Positions 44,512-54,960 are shown, numbered from the stretch's first letter. The stretch: 64,000 nt of DNA from Methylohalomonas sp034521715 (GCA_034521715.1 JAXHLY010000003.1:248001-312000); one strand, 5' to 3'. The notes: generated from the sequence alone by a model not told the origin. Program-made: numbers and translations.

Positions 44512-44522
44512 GAGATCGAAGC

Positions 44523-45411
44523 ATGGCAATTCTCATAGATCAGAATACAAAAGTCATCATCCAGGGTTTTACCGGGCAGATCGGTAGTTTTCACAGCCAG
44601 GAGATGATTGATTATGGCACCAATGTTGTTGGTGGTGTAACGCCGGGCAAGGGCGGCACCGAACATCTTGGCAGACCGGTTTTCAATACCGTTGAAGATG
44701 CGGTCAATGCGACAGGAGCGGAGGCCAGCATCTGTTTCGTGCCGCCGCCGTTTGCCGCCGATTCCATCATGGAGGCCGCCGATGCGCGCCTGAAATACTG
44801 CGTAGCCATCCCGGATGGTATCCCGTCACATGACATGATACGGGTGAAGCGTTACATGAAGCGCTTCCGGCGCGAGGAGAAAATGATCCTGACTGGCCCG
44901 AACTGTGCCGGTACGATCAGTCCAGGCAAGGCCATGCTGGGCATTATGCCTGGTCATATCTGATATGGAAGGCAGCGTCGGTATCGTCGGCCGTTCCGGT
45001 ACGCTCGGTTACGAGGCTGCCGATCAGATGAAGGCACTGGGTATCGGTATCTCCACCAGCGTCGGCATTGGTGGTGACCCGATCAATGGCAGTTCGTTCA
45101 GGGATATGTTTGAACTGTTCGAGCAGGATGATGAAACCAAGGCCATTCTGATGATTGGTGAGATCGGTGGCCCGCAGGAGGCTGAAGCCGCGAAGTTTGC
45201 CCAGGAAAACATGAAGAAACCGATTATCGGTTATATCGCCGGATTGACTGCACCGAAGGGGCGCCGTATGGGACATGCCGGTGCGATTATATCCGCTTTC
45301 GGCGAAAGTGCCGCCGAAAAGGTGGAGATTCTGGAAGAATGCGGGGTGATAGTCTCGCCCAGCCCCTCGGATATCGGTGATACCGTTGCCAAGGTATTGG
45401 CGAAGGTTTAA
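44523..45411 (+). CDS. mtkB: Malate-CoA ligase (malate thiokinase), alpha subunit (one frameshift)
   Basis: MtkB binds CoA and carries the phosphorylated histidine. It opens MAILIDQNTKVIIQGFTGQI, with VVGGVTPGKGGTEHLGRPVF and LTGPNCAGTISPGKAMLGIM. At about 44962 the frame reaches TGA, but removing one base restores YMEGSVGIVGRSGTLGYEAA and the rest to 45411, including the phospho-His in RRMGHAGAIIS. Corrected length is about 296 residues. GGAG at 44511 precedes the ATG, 11 bases after mtkA. The interruption would destroy the serine cycle, so a sequence error is likely. Confidence 0.88.
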
Positions 45412-45452
45412 AGCACACCTGTAATGAAGGATCGGTATATATTCAACAGTCG

Positions 45453-45477
45453 GACATTCCCCCGCCAAGGGAATGTC
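45453..45477 (+). terminator. Hairpin between mtkB and hprA
   Basis: GACATTCCC (45453-45461) pairs perfectly with GGGAATGTC (45469-45477) around a 7-base loop. No T run follows. It may shape relative expression within the block. Confidence 0.4.
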
Positions 45478-45566
45478 GCCTAGCTGTAGCTGCCGCCAGA
45501 CTCACAGACAATCGATGAATCGACAGCTGGAGTGATGGTTCAGTCAATAATCAAGGACAGGTCGGT

Positions 45567-46538
45567 ATGAGTAAACCCAAGGTAATTATAACCCGCAAAC
45601 GGCCCGCCGAAGCCGAGGCCAAAATGAAAGAACATTTTGATGTCGTCCTGAGTGACGATGATCATCCCATGAGTGTCGAGGAATTGCAGGATGCGTTTAA
45701 AAACGCCGATGCCGTATGCCCGACTGTTACCGACAAGATTACCGCAGAGGTCATGGATGCCGATCCGCGGCAGACCAAAATTATTGGTAACTTTGGTGTC
45801 GGTTTCAACAACATCGATATCAATGCTGCCAAAGAGCGCGGACTGATCGTTACCAATACGCCGGAGGTGCTGACGGACTGTACAGCCGATATTGCCATGA
45901 CGCTATTGCTGACGGCAGCACGACGTACCGGTGAGGGTGAACGTCATGTACGCAACAAGGAATGGACCGGCTGGCGCCCGACCCACATGCTGGCAATCAA
46001 GGTAACGGGGAAAACTCTCGGTCTTGTCGGTTTTGGCCGCATTGCCCAGGCCATGGCCCACCGGGCACATTTCGGTTTCGGCATGAAGATTATCTTCCAT
46101 GATCCGTTCCCGCCGTCAAAGGAGGTCATGAACCGCTATGGTGCGGTCCAGTGCGACAGTCCGGAAGCGGTGCTGGAGCAGGCTGATTTTGTTTCCCTGC
46201 ACTGCCCCGGTGGAGAAAAAACCCGCCATCTGATTAATGCCGAGCGACTCAAGAAGATGCAGTCGCATGCAATTCTTGTGAACAGTGCGCGCGGCGATGT
46301 TGTGGATGAGCAGGCACTGATCAAGGCTCTCAAGGACGGGACCATTGCCGGTGCCGGACTGGATGTATTCGAGAACGAGCCGCGGGTGACCGAGGATCTG
46401 CTCGATATGGAAAATGTGGTACTGCTGCCGCACCTGGGCAGTGCTTCGACCGAGACCCGAGTTGCCATGGGATTACGGGTCTTTGCCAACATCAAGGCCT
46501 TTTTTGATGGTGAAGTCATACCTGACCGTGTCGTGTGA
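45567..46538 (+). CDS. hprA: Hydroxypyruvate/glyoxylate reductase (D-isomer 2-hydroxyacid dehydrogenase)
   Basis: This enzyme reduces hydroxypyruvate to D-glycerate in the serine cycle. The 323-residue protein has GVGFNNIDINAAKERGL, the nucleotide motif TLGLVGFGRIAQAMAHRA near 150-167, the catalytic Arg in VNSARGDVVDE, Glu in GAGLDVFENEPRV and His in VLLPHLGSAS. AAGGA at 45553-45557 precedes the ATG. It follows mtkB by 155 bases, and its stop overlaps the ppc GTG start by 4 bases. The choice of hydroxypyruvate as main substrate rests on context. Confidence 0.9.
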   Translation: MSKPKVIITRKRPAEAEAKMKEHFDVVLSDDDHPMSVEELQDAFKNADAVCPTVTDKITAEVMDADPRQTKIIGNFGVGFNNIDINAAKERGLIVTNTPEVLTDCTADIAMTLLLTAARRTGEGERHVRNKEWTGWRPTHMLAIKVTGKTLGLVGFGRIAQAMAHRAHFGFGMKIIFHDPFPPSKEVMNRYGAVQCDSPEAVLEQADFVSLHCPGGEKTRHLINAERLKKMQSHAILVNSARGDVVDEQALIKALKDGTIAGAGLDVFENEPRVTEDLLDMENVVLLPHLGSASTETRVAMGLRVFANIKAFFDGEVIPDRVV

Positions 46539-49315
46539 GTGACAACAATTTAGCCAACTTCGCAGGCGAGGAGCCGGTACCAGCCGACGATCAAATCGAC
46601 GCTGCTGCCGCTGCCTATGCCAAGCAGATAGTTGATCTGCTGGATGAGCAGCTGCGCGGGGTTATTGCCACGCGTTGTCCGTCGATTCTGGAATACTTTC
46701 TCGGCCAGCAGGCGTTGCCGGGCACCGAGAGAGACGCCCTGGTCAACAGCCTGCAGGCCTGGGGGATATGGTTCCAGCTGTTGAACGTGGCGGAGGAAAA
46801 TACCGCCATGCGCCGCCGCCGTCAGACCGAGAAGGTTCGCGGCCCCGACAAGGTGCCTGGCACCTTCCCCGGTGTCATTGCCGATGCCAAGGCACTTGGT
46901 GCCAGACCGGATGATATCCAGGCATTGCTGGACAATGCCCATATCCAGCCGACAATTACCGCACATCCCACCGAGGCCAAGCGGGTCACGGTGCTCGAGA
47001 TTCACCGGCGCATTTACCTGTTGCTGTTTGAACTCGAGGGCACCCGCTGGACGCCGCGTGAACGCCAGCGCATGCTTGACCTTATCCGCAACGAGATTGA
47101 TCTCCTGTGGCTGACCGGTGAACTGCGCCTGGAAAAGCCGAGCGTCGCCCAGGAAGTCGCCTGGGGGCTGCACTTTTTCGAGCAGTCGCTGTTCGAACGT
47201 ATTCCAGAGCTGATGGAAAAACTGGTCTGGGCGTTGGAAAGACATTATCCCGGGCATCGGTTCGATCTAAAACCCTTCTTCCAGTTTGGCTCATGGATAG
47301 GAGGTGACCGCGACGGTAATCCCTTTGTCACCAATGAAGTCACCAGGGATACATTATTACATAACCGTCACATGGTTCTGCATCATTACCGCCAGCAATT
47401 TCTGCGCATGGTGCACAAGCTCAGTGTTTCTGAAAACTTCACCCGGATTACTGATGAATTCCGCCAGGCTCTGGTGGTCAAGCTAGAAGAAAGCGGACAG
47501 GGTGAGAAACTTGCCAGCCGCAATCCCGGCGAGGTATTCCGTCAGTACATGACCTGTGTGCTTATGCGGATGCAGGCGACGATCGATCATCACGAAGGCA
47601 ATGACAGTATCCCGGCAAGTGCTATCTATACGGATGTGGATTCACTGATTGAGGATCTGGATATTCTTGAGAGCGGACTTGTGGATGCCAATTGCGAGAA
47701 TCTGGCCAGATCAGTAGTGCGTCCGGTACGCCAGGAGGTCGAGGCCTTCCGTTTCCGCACGGTGCGTCTGGACCTGCGCGAAAACACGACCGTTACCAAC
47801 GCCACGCTGGCTGCGATCTGGCGTGAACTGAACAATCAGCCGGCAGATGCCGATGTCCCTGCCACCAATTCCGATGAGTGGATGGAGTGGATCACCGGTG
47901 AACTGGCCCGGCCACTCGACAAGTTACCGGATTTCAAAACACTGAATGACCAGGCACGGTCAACCCTGGGTCTGTTCCGTCTGGTTTGTGACATGCGCGA
48001 GCAGCTGGATCGTGAGGCATTTGGTCATTTTATTCTCAGCATGACCCAGAATGTCAGTGACGTTCTCGGCATTTATCTCCTTGCCAAATACGCCGGTCTG
48101 TTTGATGACAACGAGGGGGTAGAAAGCTGCGTACTGCCGATCGTGCCGTTGTTTGAAACCATTGATGACCTGCAGCGCGCACCGGCGATGATGAAGGAAC
48201 TGTTGGGGCATCCGGTTATCCGCCGATCGGTGAAAAACCAGAATGGCGTGCAGGAGGTCATGATCGGCTATTCCGATTCCAACAAGGACGGTGGCTTTTT
48301 CACCTCCAACTGGGAATTGAGCAAGGCCCAGGCACGCCTGACCAGACTGGGTGAAGAAGCGGGTATTCCGATATCGTTTTTCCACGGTCGCGGCGGCTCC
48401 GTCAGCCGCGGTGGTGCCCCCACGGGCTATGCCATTGCCGCCCAGCCATTGGGCTCCGTGCAGGGCCGTATGCGTATCACCGAGCAGGGGGAGGTCGTGT
48501 CGTCAAAATACGCCAACCAGGGCACCGCCGAATATCAGATGGAATTGCTGGCGGCCAGCGTATTTGAACATACCATCAAGTCGGAACATGAGGCCGATAC
48601 ACTCAAGGCCGAATATGATGAAGTTCTCGAGGCCCTGTCAGGTATGGCCTATACGGCCTACCGTGGTCTCGCCGAACAGGAAGGCCTGGTTGATTATTAC
48701 CAGGCGGCAAGCCCGGTCGAGGAACTGGCGCTGATGAATATCGGTTCACGCCCGGCACGGCGCTTTGGAGCCAAATCCCTTAATGATCTGCGTGCCATTC
48801 CCTGGGTGTTTGCCTGGACACAGAACCGGCACATCGTCCCCGGCTGGTACGGTGTTGGAACAGCGCTGGAGAGTTTTATCGAGGTGCGTGGTGAAGAAGG
48901 TGAAAAGTTGCTCAAGCGCATGTTCGAGGAATCACGCCTGTTCCGCCTGATCGTCAATGAGGTGGAAAAAACACTGGCGCTGGTGGATATGGATGTTTGT
49001 CAGGCCTATGCTGCACTGGTGCCAGATACGGAGATCCGTGAGCGCATATTTGGCATGATTGAAACCGAATACCGTAAAACCTGTGACATGGTGCTGCGTG
49101 TTACCGGTGAAAGCCAGCTGGGTACCCGGTTCCGCAAGTTCAGCCGCCGTCTTGGCCGCCGCAATGCAATCCTGAACCGTGTCGGCGTCGCCCAGGCACA
49201 TCTGGTTGGGCATTTCCGTAGCCGCAGTGATGAGGAGAAGAAGCAACTGGACGACCTCATCCCGCTGTTGCTGTCAATCAACTGCGTGTCCTCGGGGCTG
49301 GGGTGGACGGGGTAG
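46535..49315 (+). CDS. ppc: Phosphoenolpyruvate carboxylase
   Basis: Ppc fixes bicarbonate onto PEP to give oxaloacetate, the second carbon entry of the serine cycle. The 926-residue protein has the catalytic His in TAHPTEAKRVTVLE, GSWIGGDRDGNPFVTNEV, the catalytic His/Arg in FFHGRGGSVSRGGAPTGYAI and QGTAEYQMELLAASVFE. The loop reads GRGGSVSRGGAPT rather than the GRGGTVGRGGGPT of Escherichia coli, as in divergent, possibly less acetyl-CoA-dependent enzymes; that point is inference. It starts at GTG overlapping hprA, so the two are translationally coupled. Confidence 0.95.
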   Translation: MSDNNLANFAGEEPVPADDQIDAAAAAYAKQIVDLLDEQLRGVIATRCPSILEYFLGQQALPGTERDALVNSLQAWGIWFQLLNVAEENTAMRRRRQTEKVRGPDKVPGTFPGVIADAKALGARPDDIQALLDNAHIQPTITAHPTEAKRVTVLEIHRRIYLLLFELEGTRWTPRERQRMLDLIRNEIDLLWLTGELRLEKPSVAQEVAWGLHFFEQSLFERIPELMEKLVWALERHYPGHRFDLKPFFQFGSWIGGDRDGNPFVTNEVTRDTLLHNRHMVLHHYRQQFLRMVHKLSVSENFTRITDEFRQALVVKLEESGQGEKLASRNPGEVFRQYMTCVLMRMQATIDHHEGNDSIPASAIYTDVDSLIEDLDILESGLVDANCENLARSVVRPVRQEVEAFRFRTVRLDLRENTTVTNATLAAIWRELNNQPADADVPATNSDEWMEWITGELARPLDKLPDFKTLNDQARSTLGLFRLVCDMREQLDREAFGHFILSMTQNVSDVLGIYLLAKYAGLFDDNEGVESCVLPIVPLFETIDDLQRAPAMMKELLGHPVIRRSVKNQNGVQEVMIGYSDSNKDGGFFTSNWELSKAQARLTRLGEEAGIPISFFHGRGGSVSRGGAPTGYAIAAQPLGSVQGRMRITEQGEVVSSKYANQGTAEYQMELLAASVFEHTIKSEHEADTLKAEYDEVLEALSGMAYTAYRGLAEQEGLVDYYQAASPVEELALMNIGSRPARRFGAKSLNDLRAIPWVFAWTQNRHIVPGWYGVGTALESFIEVRGEEGEKLLKRMFEESRLFRLIVNEVEKTLALVDMDVCQAYAALVPDTEIRERIFGMIETEYRKTCDMVLRVTGESQLGTRFRKFSRRLGRRNAILNRVGVAQAHLVGHFRSRSDEEKKQLDDLIPLLLSINCVSSGLGWTG

Positions 49316-49318
49316 TTT

Positions 49319-49353
49319 CGTCGCTCGTCACTCGTGAAGCGTATCTCGTGTAG
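49319..49353. repeat. 7-bp-periodic repeat downstream of ppc
   Basis: Heptads CGTCGCT, CGTCACT, CGTGAAG, CGTATCT, CGTGTAG occupy 49319-49353, all beginning CGT. The block runs into a REP-like element at 49350. Confidence 0.7.
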
Positions 49354-49375
49354 GAGCGCAGCTTTGCTGCGCGAA
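49350..49375 (+). repeat. REP-like element A
   Basis: GTAGGAGC head followed by the palindrome GCGCAGCTTTGCTGCGC and AA, the typical REP layout. A second direct copy is at 49459-49484. Confidence 0.7.
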
Positions 49376-49397
49376 TGAACGGATTGTTTTTTTGAAC

Positions 49398-49418
49398 AGT
49401 CCGCAAATAAACGCGAAT
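49398..49418 (+). repeat. Short relative of the inverted repeat around the GxxExxY gene
   Basis: These 21 bases equal the (minus-strand) right arm of the 2759-2789 repeat with exactly one 10-base period removed: AGTCCGC followed by AAATAAACGCGAAT. No gene is enclosed here. Confidence 0.7.
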
Positions 49419-49458
49419 TGCCGCGTTACTTGTCGCTCGTTCATGGCAGTTCGTACTG

Positions 49459-49484
49459 TGGGGGCGCAGCTTCGCTGCGCGAAT
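49459..49484 (+). repeat. REP-like element B
   Basis: GTGGGGGC head, the palindrome GCGCAGCTTCGCTGCGC and a GAATT end. It is a direct copy of 49350-49375 about 109 bases downstream. Confidence 0.65.
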
Positions 49485-49567
49485 TGATGGATTTCTCATT
49501 TGCCCAGTAAATCGGGCTCCTGGATAGTGGATCAGTTTGAAACCCGTCAACTCAGCATTATCACTAA

Positions 49568-49597
49568 GATCCCTCACGTGCGTTCGGGATGACAAAC
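49568..49597 (-). repeat. Dispersed GTCATT-type repeat, copy 3
   Basis: The minus strand reads TTTGTCATCCCGAACGCACG followed by TGAGGGATC, close to 21540-21570. Together with the neighbouring repeats it fills the 414-base gap 49316-49729, in which I see no gene. Confidence 0.55.
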
Positions 49598-49661
49598 TGC
49601 AGCATTACCGGTTCCTGCGCAGGTTGACATGGCTGATTGCACAGCCAAACTTTGTTGGTTA

Positions 49662-49729
<68 letters not shown>

Positions 49730-50183
49730 ATGGACAGCCGAGTCAGGATTGTGCCGCCGCTGTATTTCCTGTTAAGCCTGCTTGTCATGGCAGCCTTGCA
49801 CTACTGGTATCCCGTGGCAATATGGATAGAATCCAGCTGGCGTTTTGCCGCCATAGTTCTGTTGTTGGCCGGTACGCCGAATACCGCCCTGGCGGCACGG
49901 TTATTCAATAGGCTGGAGACTCCTATCCGGCCGTTCGAAAAACCCGCAGCTGCCTGGCGACGGAAGGCCTGTTCGCCTTCAGTCGCAATCCCATGTATCT
50001 GGGTATGGTCATATTCCTGATCGGATTTGCAGTGATACTCGGTACTGCCTCCCCGTGGCTTGTCATTCCCGTTTTCATATGGATTATCCAGAGCCGCTTC
50101 ATACGGCCGGAAGAGGCCGGTGGGAAGCGCAATACGGTGATGAGTACCGGCGTTACAAGCGCCGTGTGCGGCGCTGGATCTGA
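49730..50183 (+). CDS. Isoprenylcysteine carboxyl methyltransferase-like membrane protein (frameshifted)
   Basis: A small integral membrane protein. The first frame gives VPPLYFLLSLLVMAALHYWY and other helices. A second frame after about 49930 gives RNPMYLGMVIFLIGFAVILG and VIPVFIWIIQSRFIRPEE. A third near 50125 gives EYRRYKRRVRRWI before the stop at 50181-50183. The RNPMYLG and EYRRYKRRVRRW motifs are those of the ICMT/PEMT-like methyltransferase family (AdoMet-dependent). Substrate unknown. The ATG directly follows the heptanucleotide array, with no ordinary ribosome binding site. Confidence 0.72.
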
Positions 50184-50196
50184 ATTCGATACATAA

Positions 50197-50221
50197 AAAA
50201 GCCCGGCAATGCCGGGCTTTT
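50197..50221. terminator. Bidirectional intrinsic terminator between the methyltransferase-like gene and fhs
   Basis: GCCCGGC (50201-50207) pairs with GCCGGGC (50211-50217) around AAT, flanked by AAAAAA and TTTT. It serves both converging genes. Confidence 0.9.
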
Positions 50222-50251
50222 ATCTATTGGCTATCAGCTATTCTCTGTTAA

Positions 50252-51923
50252 CTAGAAAAGTCCGCTAATTTCTCCCTTGTCATCGACGTCAATCTTCTCG
50301 GCTGCCGGTACCTTGGGCAAGCCCGGCATGGTCATCATGTTGCCGCAAATGGCGACAATGAAGCCGGCGCCGTTGGCCAGGCGTACCTCGCTGACCTCCA
50401 CGGTGTGATCCGAGGGTGCACCGCGAATGGTCGGGTCGGTCGAGAATGACATCTGGGTCTTGGCAATCGCATACCGGGAACTTGCTGTAATCCTTGTCGA
50501 GCTCCTTGAGCTGGGCCATGACCTTGGGCGGCGCTGTAACTTCGCTGGCACCGTAGACCTTGGTGGCAATCGCCTTGATCTTGTCGAACAGTGGCATGTC
50601 GTCTTCGTAAACATAGGAATGTTTGCCGGGTTTGTTGTCGACCACGTCGACCACCGCCTTCGCCAGATCCTCGGCGCCGGCGCCGCCGTCGGCCCAGTGT
50701 TTGGAAACGACGCACCTGCCGCCGAGTGCCTCGACCTTTTCCTGCAGCAGTTTCACTTCGGCATCGGTGTCGTGGGTGAAGTGATTGATGCAGACCACAC
50801 ACGGCAGACCGTAATGCTTGGTGATGTTGTTGAGATGGCGTTCGAGATTGACCATGCCCTTTTTCAGGGCCTCGAGGTTTTCGTTGTTGAGGTCTTCCTT
50901 GCCGATGCCGCCATGGAATTTGAGTGCGCGGATGGTGGCGACCAGGACCACGGCCGACGGCTTCAGGCCGGCCTTGCGGCACTTGATGTCGATGAATTTC
51001 TCGGCACCCAGGTCGGCGCCGAAGCCGGCCTCGGTAATGGTGTAGTCGGCCAGCTTGAGCGCGGTCTGGGTGGCGGTGACACTGTTACAGCCATGGGCGA
51101 TATTGGCGAACGGACCGCCATGAACGAAGGCCAGATTGTTTTCCAGCGTCTGCACCAGGTTCGGCTTGGTGGCATCCTTGAGCAGGGCGGCCATGGCACC
51201 GTGGGCGTTGAGATCGCGCGCATGGACTGGTTTCTGATCGCGGGTGTAGCCGATGATGATGGCACCGAGACGCTCCTTCAAGTCCTTGAGCGAGGTTGCC
51301 AGGCAGAAAATGGCCATGACCTCCGAAGCGACGGTAATGTCGTAGCCGTCCTGGCGCGGATAGCCGTTTGCTGTCCCCCCCAGGGCGATGACGATATCGC
51401 GCAGGGCACGGTCATTCATGTCGACAACGCGTTTCCAGGTAATGCGGCGGATATCTATCCCCAGGCTGTTGCCGTGATTGATATGGTTGTCGACCATGGC
51501 CGACAGCAGGTTATGGGCCGCGCCAATGGCATGGAAGTCGCCGGTGAAATGCAGGTTGATGTCTTCCATCGGCACGACCTGGGCATAACCGCCGCCGGCG
51601 GCGCCGCCCTTGACGCCGAAGCACGGCCCCAGCGAGGGTTCGCGCAGACAGATCAGGGTCTTTTTGCCGATGCGGTTCATGGCATCGCCGAGGCCGACCG
51701 TAGTGGTGGTTTTGCCCTCACCCGCCGGGGTCGGGCTGATGGCGGTCACCAGGATCAGCTTGCCGTCTTTCTTTTTCCCGAGGCTGTCAATGAATTCAAG
51801 TGACAGCTTGGCCTTGTAATGGCCATAAGGCTCCAGGTGTTCGCTGTCGATGCCATAGTGTTCCTTGGCCAGCTCAATGATGGGCTTTTTTTTCGCTTTC
51901 TGGGCGATTTCTATATCGGACAT
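50252..51923 (-). CDS. fhs: Formate-tetrahydrofolate ligase (one frameshift near C-terminus)
   Basis: Fhs joins formate to tetrahydrofolate with ATP to give 10-formyl-THF, the entry of formate carbon to the serine cycle. It starts MSDIEIAQKAKKKPIIELAK. The nucleotide loop is SPTPAGEGKTTTTVGLGDA near 65-83, and TLICLREPSLGPCFGVKGGA, DMNDRALRDIVIALGG and FVHGGPFANIAHGCNS are family blocks. The frame shifts near 50472 after KDYSKFPVC, and AKTQMSFSTDPTIRGAPSDH to PAAEKIDVDDKGEISGLF finishes at 50252. Corrected length is about 557 residues. GAAGGAGAG precedes the ATG. It is convergent with the serine-cycle block. Confidence 0.93.
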
Positions 51924-52077
51924 GCCGGGCTCTCCTTCAGCTGTTGCGCGAGGCTGTCTTGCTTATTGGAAAATCATCCTGCGTCACACCGCGATCAATG
52001 AACGCCGTAACGCGTCGGGGTGGATAAGGCCGCTCTCCGGCGGAAGCCGGATATTCTACCTTGAAGACGCACAATTT

Positions 52078-53061
52078 CTAAGGGCGGATGACAGAAACCG
52101 GCAGCCGGGCTTTTCGGGGTTGCCATGAGAAGTCTTCAGTACCGGCCTTTCCCCGGCAGTTCAGTGGGTTAAGACCAACAATCCGCCGCTTCAGTCTTAT
52201 CCGTACCGGGGTGCCGCCGCGCAGGGTCATGATGCCGGCAATGACGATCAGGGCAGCGCCGGCAAACTCGGCCGGATTCCGGTGTTTCATTCCACAGCAG
52301 CCAGCCGAATAAAGCGGCAAATATGACACTGGCATAGGTGTAGGGGCCGACCTGTGCCGCCGGCACCAGGCTGTAGCTTTTGGTGAGCAGCAACTGCGCC
52401 GCCGTGGCGCCGGTACCGGCCAGGGCCATGGCGGCGAAAATTTCAAGCGACGGCGCCTGCCACGCCCACAGCATCGGTACGGCGGAGAACAGCGTGCCGA
52501 ACAGGCAGAAGTAGAACACGATCCGGCGGGTCGGCTCGGTGGCCGAGAGATGGCGGATACCGACCATGGCCAGGGCCGCGAAAACACCCGATGCCAGCCC
52601 GATCAGGGCGGCTGGCGACCAGACTCCGGTGCCGGGCTTGACGATCATGCCCACGCCCAGCAGACCGATGACAATGGCCGCTACCAGGCGCCGGTTCGCG
52701 CGCTCGCCGAGCAGCAGCAGGGCAAAAACGGCAATGAACAGTGGTGAGCTGTAATTCAGGATCACGGCCTCGGCCAGATGCAGGTGGGCGAGGGCATAGA
52801 AGAAACAGTACATGGCCGTGAGGCCGGCAACGGCCCGGAACAGGTGTGCCGGCAAGCGGTGGGTCCCCAGTGCCTGCAGACCGCGCGGCATGGAGAAGCC
52901 ACGGCAGCAGCGCCAGCAGCCCGAACAGGTTGCGCATGAATACCACCATCGCGGCTCGGCAGTTCCGCGGATGCGTAGCGCACGGCGACTCCCATGCCCG
53001 CAAACAGCAGCGAGGCAAGCAGGGCGTAACCGGCGGCGCGTAGGAGAATGGCTCGTTCCAT
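52078..53061 (-). CDS. EamA/DMT-superfamily transporter (multiple frameshifts)
   Basis: An inner-membrane exporter-like protein of about 300 residues. From ATG 53061 it reads MERAILLRAAGYALLASLLF then AGMGVAVRYASAELP. VVFMRNLFGLLALLPWLL sits in another frame after about 52960. A third, from about 52880, gives AGLTAMYCFFYALAHLHLAE and most of the second EamA repeat (ILNYSSPLFIAVFALLLLGE). The end FAGAALIVIAGIMTLRGG is in a fourth from about 52290. At least three indels. Substrate unknown. Unlike the essential genes, true decay cannot be excluded here. Confidence 0.72.
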
Positions 53062-53303
53062 TGCAAATCTGTGCGCTGACACAATATCGCTTGATGACAA
53101 AAGGCGCGCATTATACGGCAGCGGGGCATCCGGCCCTAGCAGGCAGCCTATGCAGCCCGGGGTCATAGAGAATTCATGGCTATTCTGGTAGCATCCTTTC
53201 CGTCTATGAAGCCAGCCTGCGTCCTCATTCCCCCGGGCCCTGACCGCAACCCACCGGTCAGCGGGGACGCTCCTCCCCAGTCATTCGTTCCGGTGCCAGT
53301 TTC

Positions 53304-54960
53304 GTGAATACGCGTTTTGTCTTTATTACCGGTGGTGTTGTTTCCTCGCTCGGCAAGGGCATCGCCGCGGCGTCCCTCGGCGCATTGCTGGAGGCGCGTG
53401 GTCTCAAGGTGACACTGCTCAAGCTGGATCCCTATATCAATGTGGATCCGGGCACCATGAGCCCGTTCCAGCATGGTGAGGTATTTGTCACCGAAGACGG
53501 CGCCGAAACCGATCTGGATCTGGGCCATTATGAGCGTTTCGTACGTACCCGCATGAGCCAGAGCAATAATTACACGACCGGCGCATTTACCTGAACGTGA
53601 TCCAGAAAGAGCGGCGGGGCGAATACCTGGGCGGGACCGTGCAGGTGATTCCGCATATCACCGATGAAATCAAGCGTTGCATTCTCGAGGGTGCCGGTGA
53701 CGCCGATATTGCAATGGTCGAGATTGGCGGTACGGTCGGTGATATCGAGGGCCAGCCGTTTCTGGAGGCCATCCGTCAGATGCGTATTGAACTCGGGGCG
53801 GAACGGGTGATGTTCATCCACCTGACGCTGGTGCCTTATATCGAGACTGTCGGTGAAATCAAGACCAAGCCGACCCAGCATTCGGTCAAGGAATTGCGTT
53901 CCATCGGCATACAGCCGGATGTGCTGTTATGCCGTACTGACCGGCCGCTGCCGGAGAACGAACGCCGCAAGATGGCCCTGTTCACCAATGTCGAGGAATC
54001 CGCGATTATATCGGCGCTGGATGTCGACAATATTTACAAGATTCCGCGGCTGTATTTTGAACAGGGGCTGGACGAGATCGTCATCCGTAAATTCGGCATT
54101 CAGGCACCGACAACAGACCTGAGCGAATGGGATGCCGTGGTCGAGGCCATGGAGAATCCGCGTAACCGGGTGGATATTGCCATGGTGGGCAAGTACATCG
54201 ACCTGGCCGATTCCTATAAATCGCTGTCCGAGGCCCTGGTACATGCCGGTATCCATACCCGTACCACGATCAATATTCATTATGTGGATTCCGAAGATAT
54301 TCAACGAAATGGTCCGGAATCCCTTGCCGATATGGACGCCATACTGGTGCCGGGCGGGTTCGGTAACCGCGGCATCGAGGGCAAGATCAAGGCGGTACAA
54401 TATGCACGCGAACACGGAATTCCCTATCTGGGTCTGTGCCTGGGTATGCAGGTCGCCGTGGTCGAATTCGCCCGTAATGTCGCGGGTCTCAAGGATGCGA
54501 ACAGCACCGAGTTTGATCCGGATACGCCACACCCGGTCATTGCATTGATTACCGAATGGCTGGATGCCGCCGGCAGGATAGAACATCGCAATCAGAACTC
54601 GGATCTCGGCGGCACCATGCGCCTGGGCGGACAGGTCTGTCGCCTGTTACCGGGCTCCTTGTCCGCGAACTCTATGGCCGGGACGAGGTCATGGAGCGCC
54701 ACCGGCATCGCTACGAATTCAATAATCAATACCGCATCCAGCTGGAACAGGCGGGGCTGCGGATTGCGGGAATTTCGCTGGACGAACGGCTGGTGGAGAT
54801 TGTCGAGATCGACAATCATCCCTGGTTTGTGGCCTGTCAGTTCCATCCGGAATTCACATCGACACCTCGCGACGGTCATCCGCTGTTCAGGGGTTTTGTC
54901 GAGGCGGCTGTGGGTTACCAGAAGAGCAGGCAGAAGGTGGCGACTGATGCGGTTATGTGA
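53304..54960 (+). CDS. pyrG: CTP synthase (two frameshifts)
   Basis: PyrG aminates UTP to CTP with glutamine and ATP. MNTRFVFITGGVVSSLGKGI and KLDPYINVDPGTMSPFQHGE open the synthase domain. A C appears to be missing near 53582, breaking TTGRIYLNVIQKERRGEYLG. GLCLGMQ carries the glutaminase Cys, and a one-base insertion near 54657 moves GLLVRELYGRDEVMERH and the catalytic HPE segment (CQFHPEFTSTP) into another frame, ending at TGA 54958-54960. Corrected length is about 552 residues. kdsA overlaps its end, the standard pyrG-kdsA-eno order. Confidence 0.92.

Noticed and set aside
44940..44980. Programmed frameshifting or a stop-codon recoding in mtkB
   Set aside because: No slippery heptamer or strong downstream structure is visible, and many nearby genes have equal random indels.
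43336..45411. sucC-sucD (succinyl-CoA synthetase) for the malate thiokinase genes
   Set aside because: The families are close, but the genes sit between malyl-CoA lyase and hydroxypyruvate reductase, so malate thiokinase is the better reading.
50427..51803. 458-codon open frame on the strand opposite fhs
   Set aside because: It is antisense to a clear fhs gene and shows no family motifs; GC-rich genes often have such shadows.
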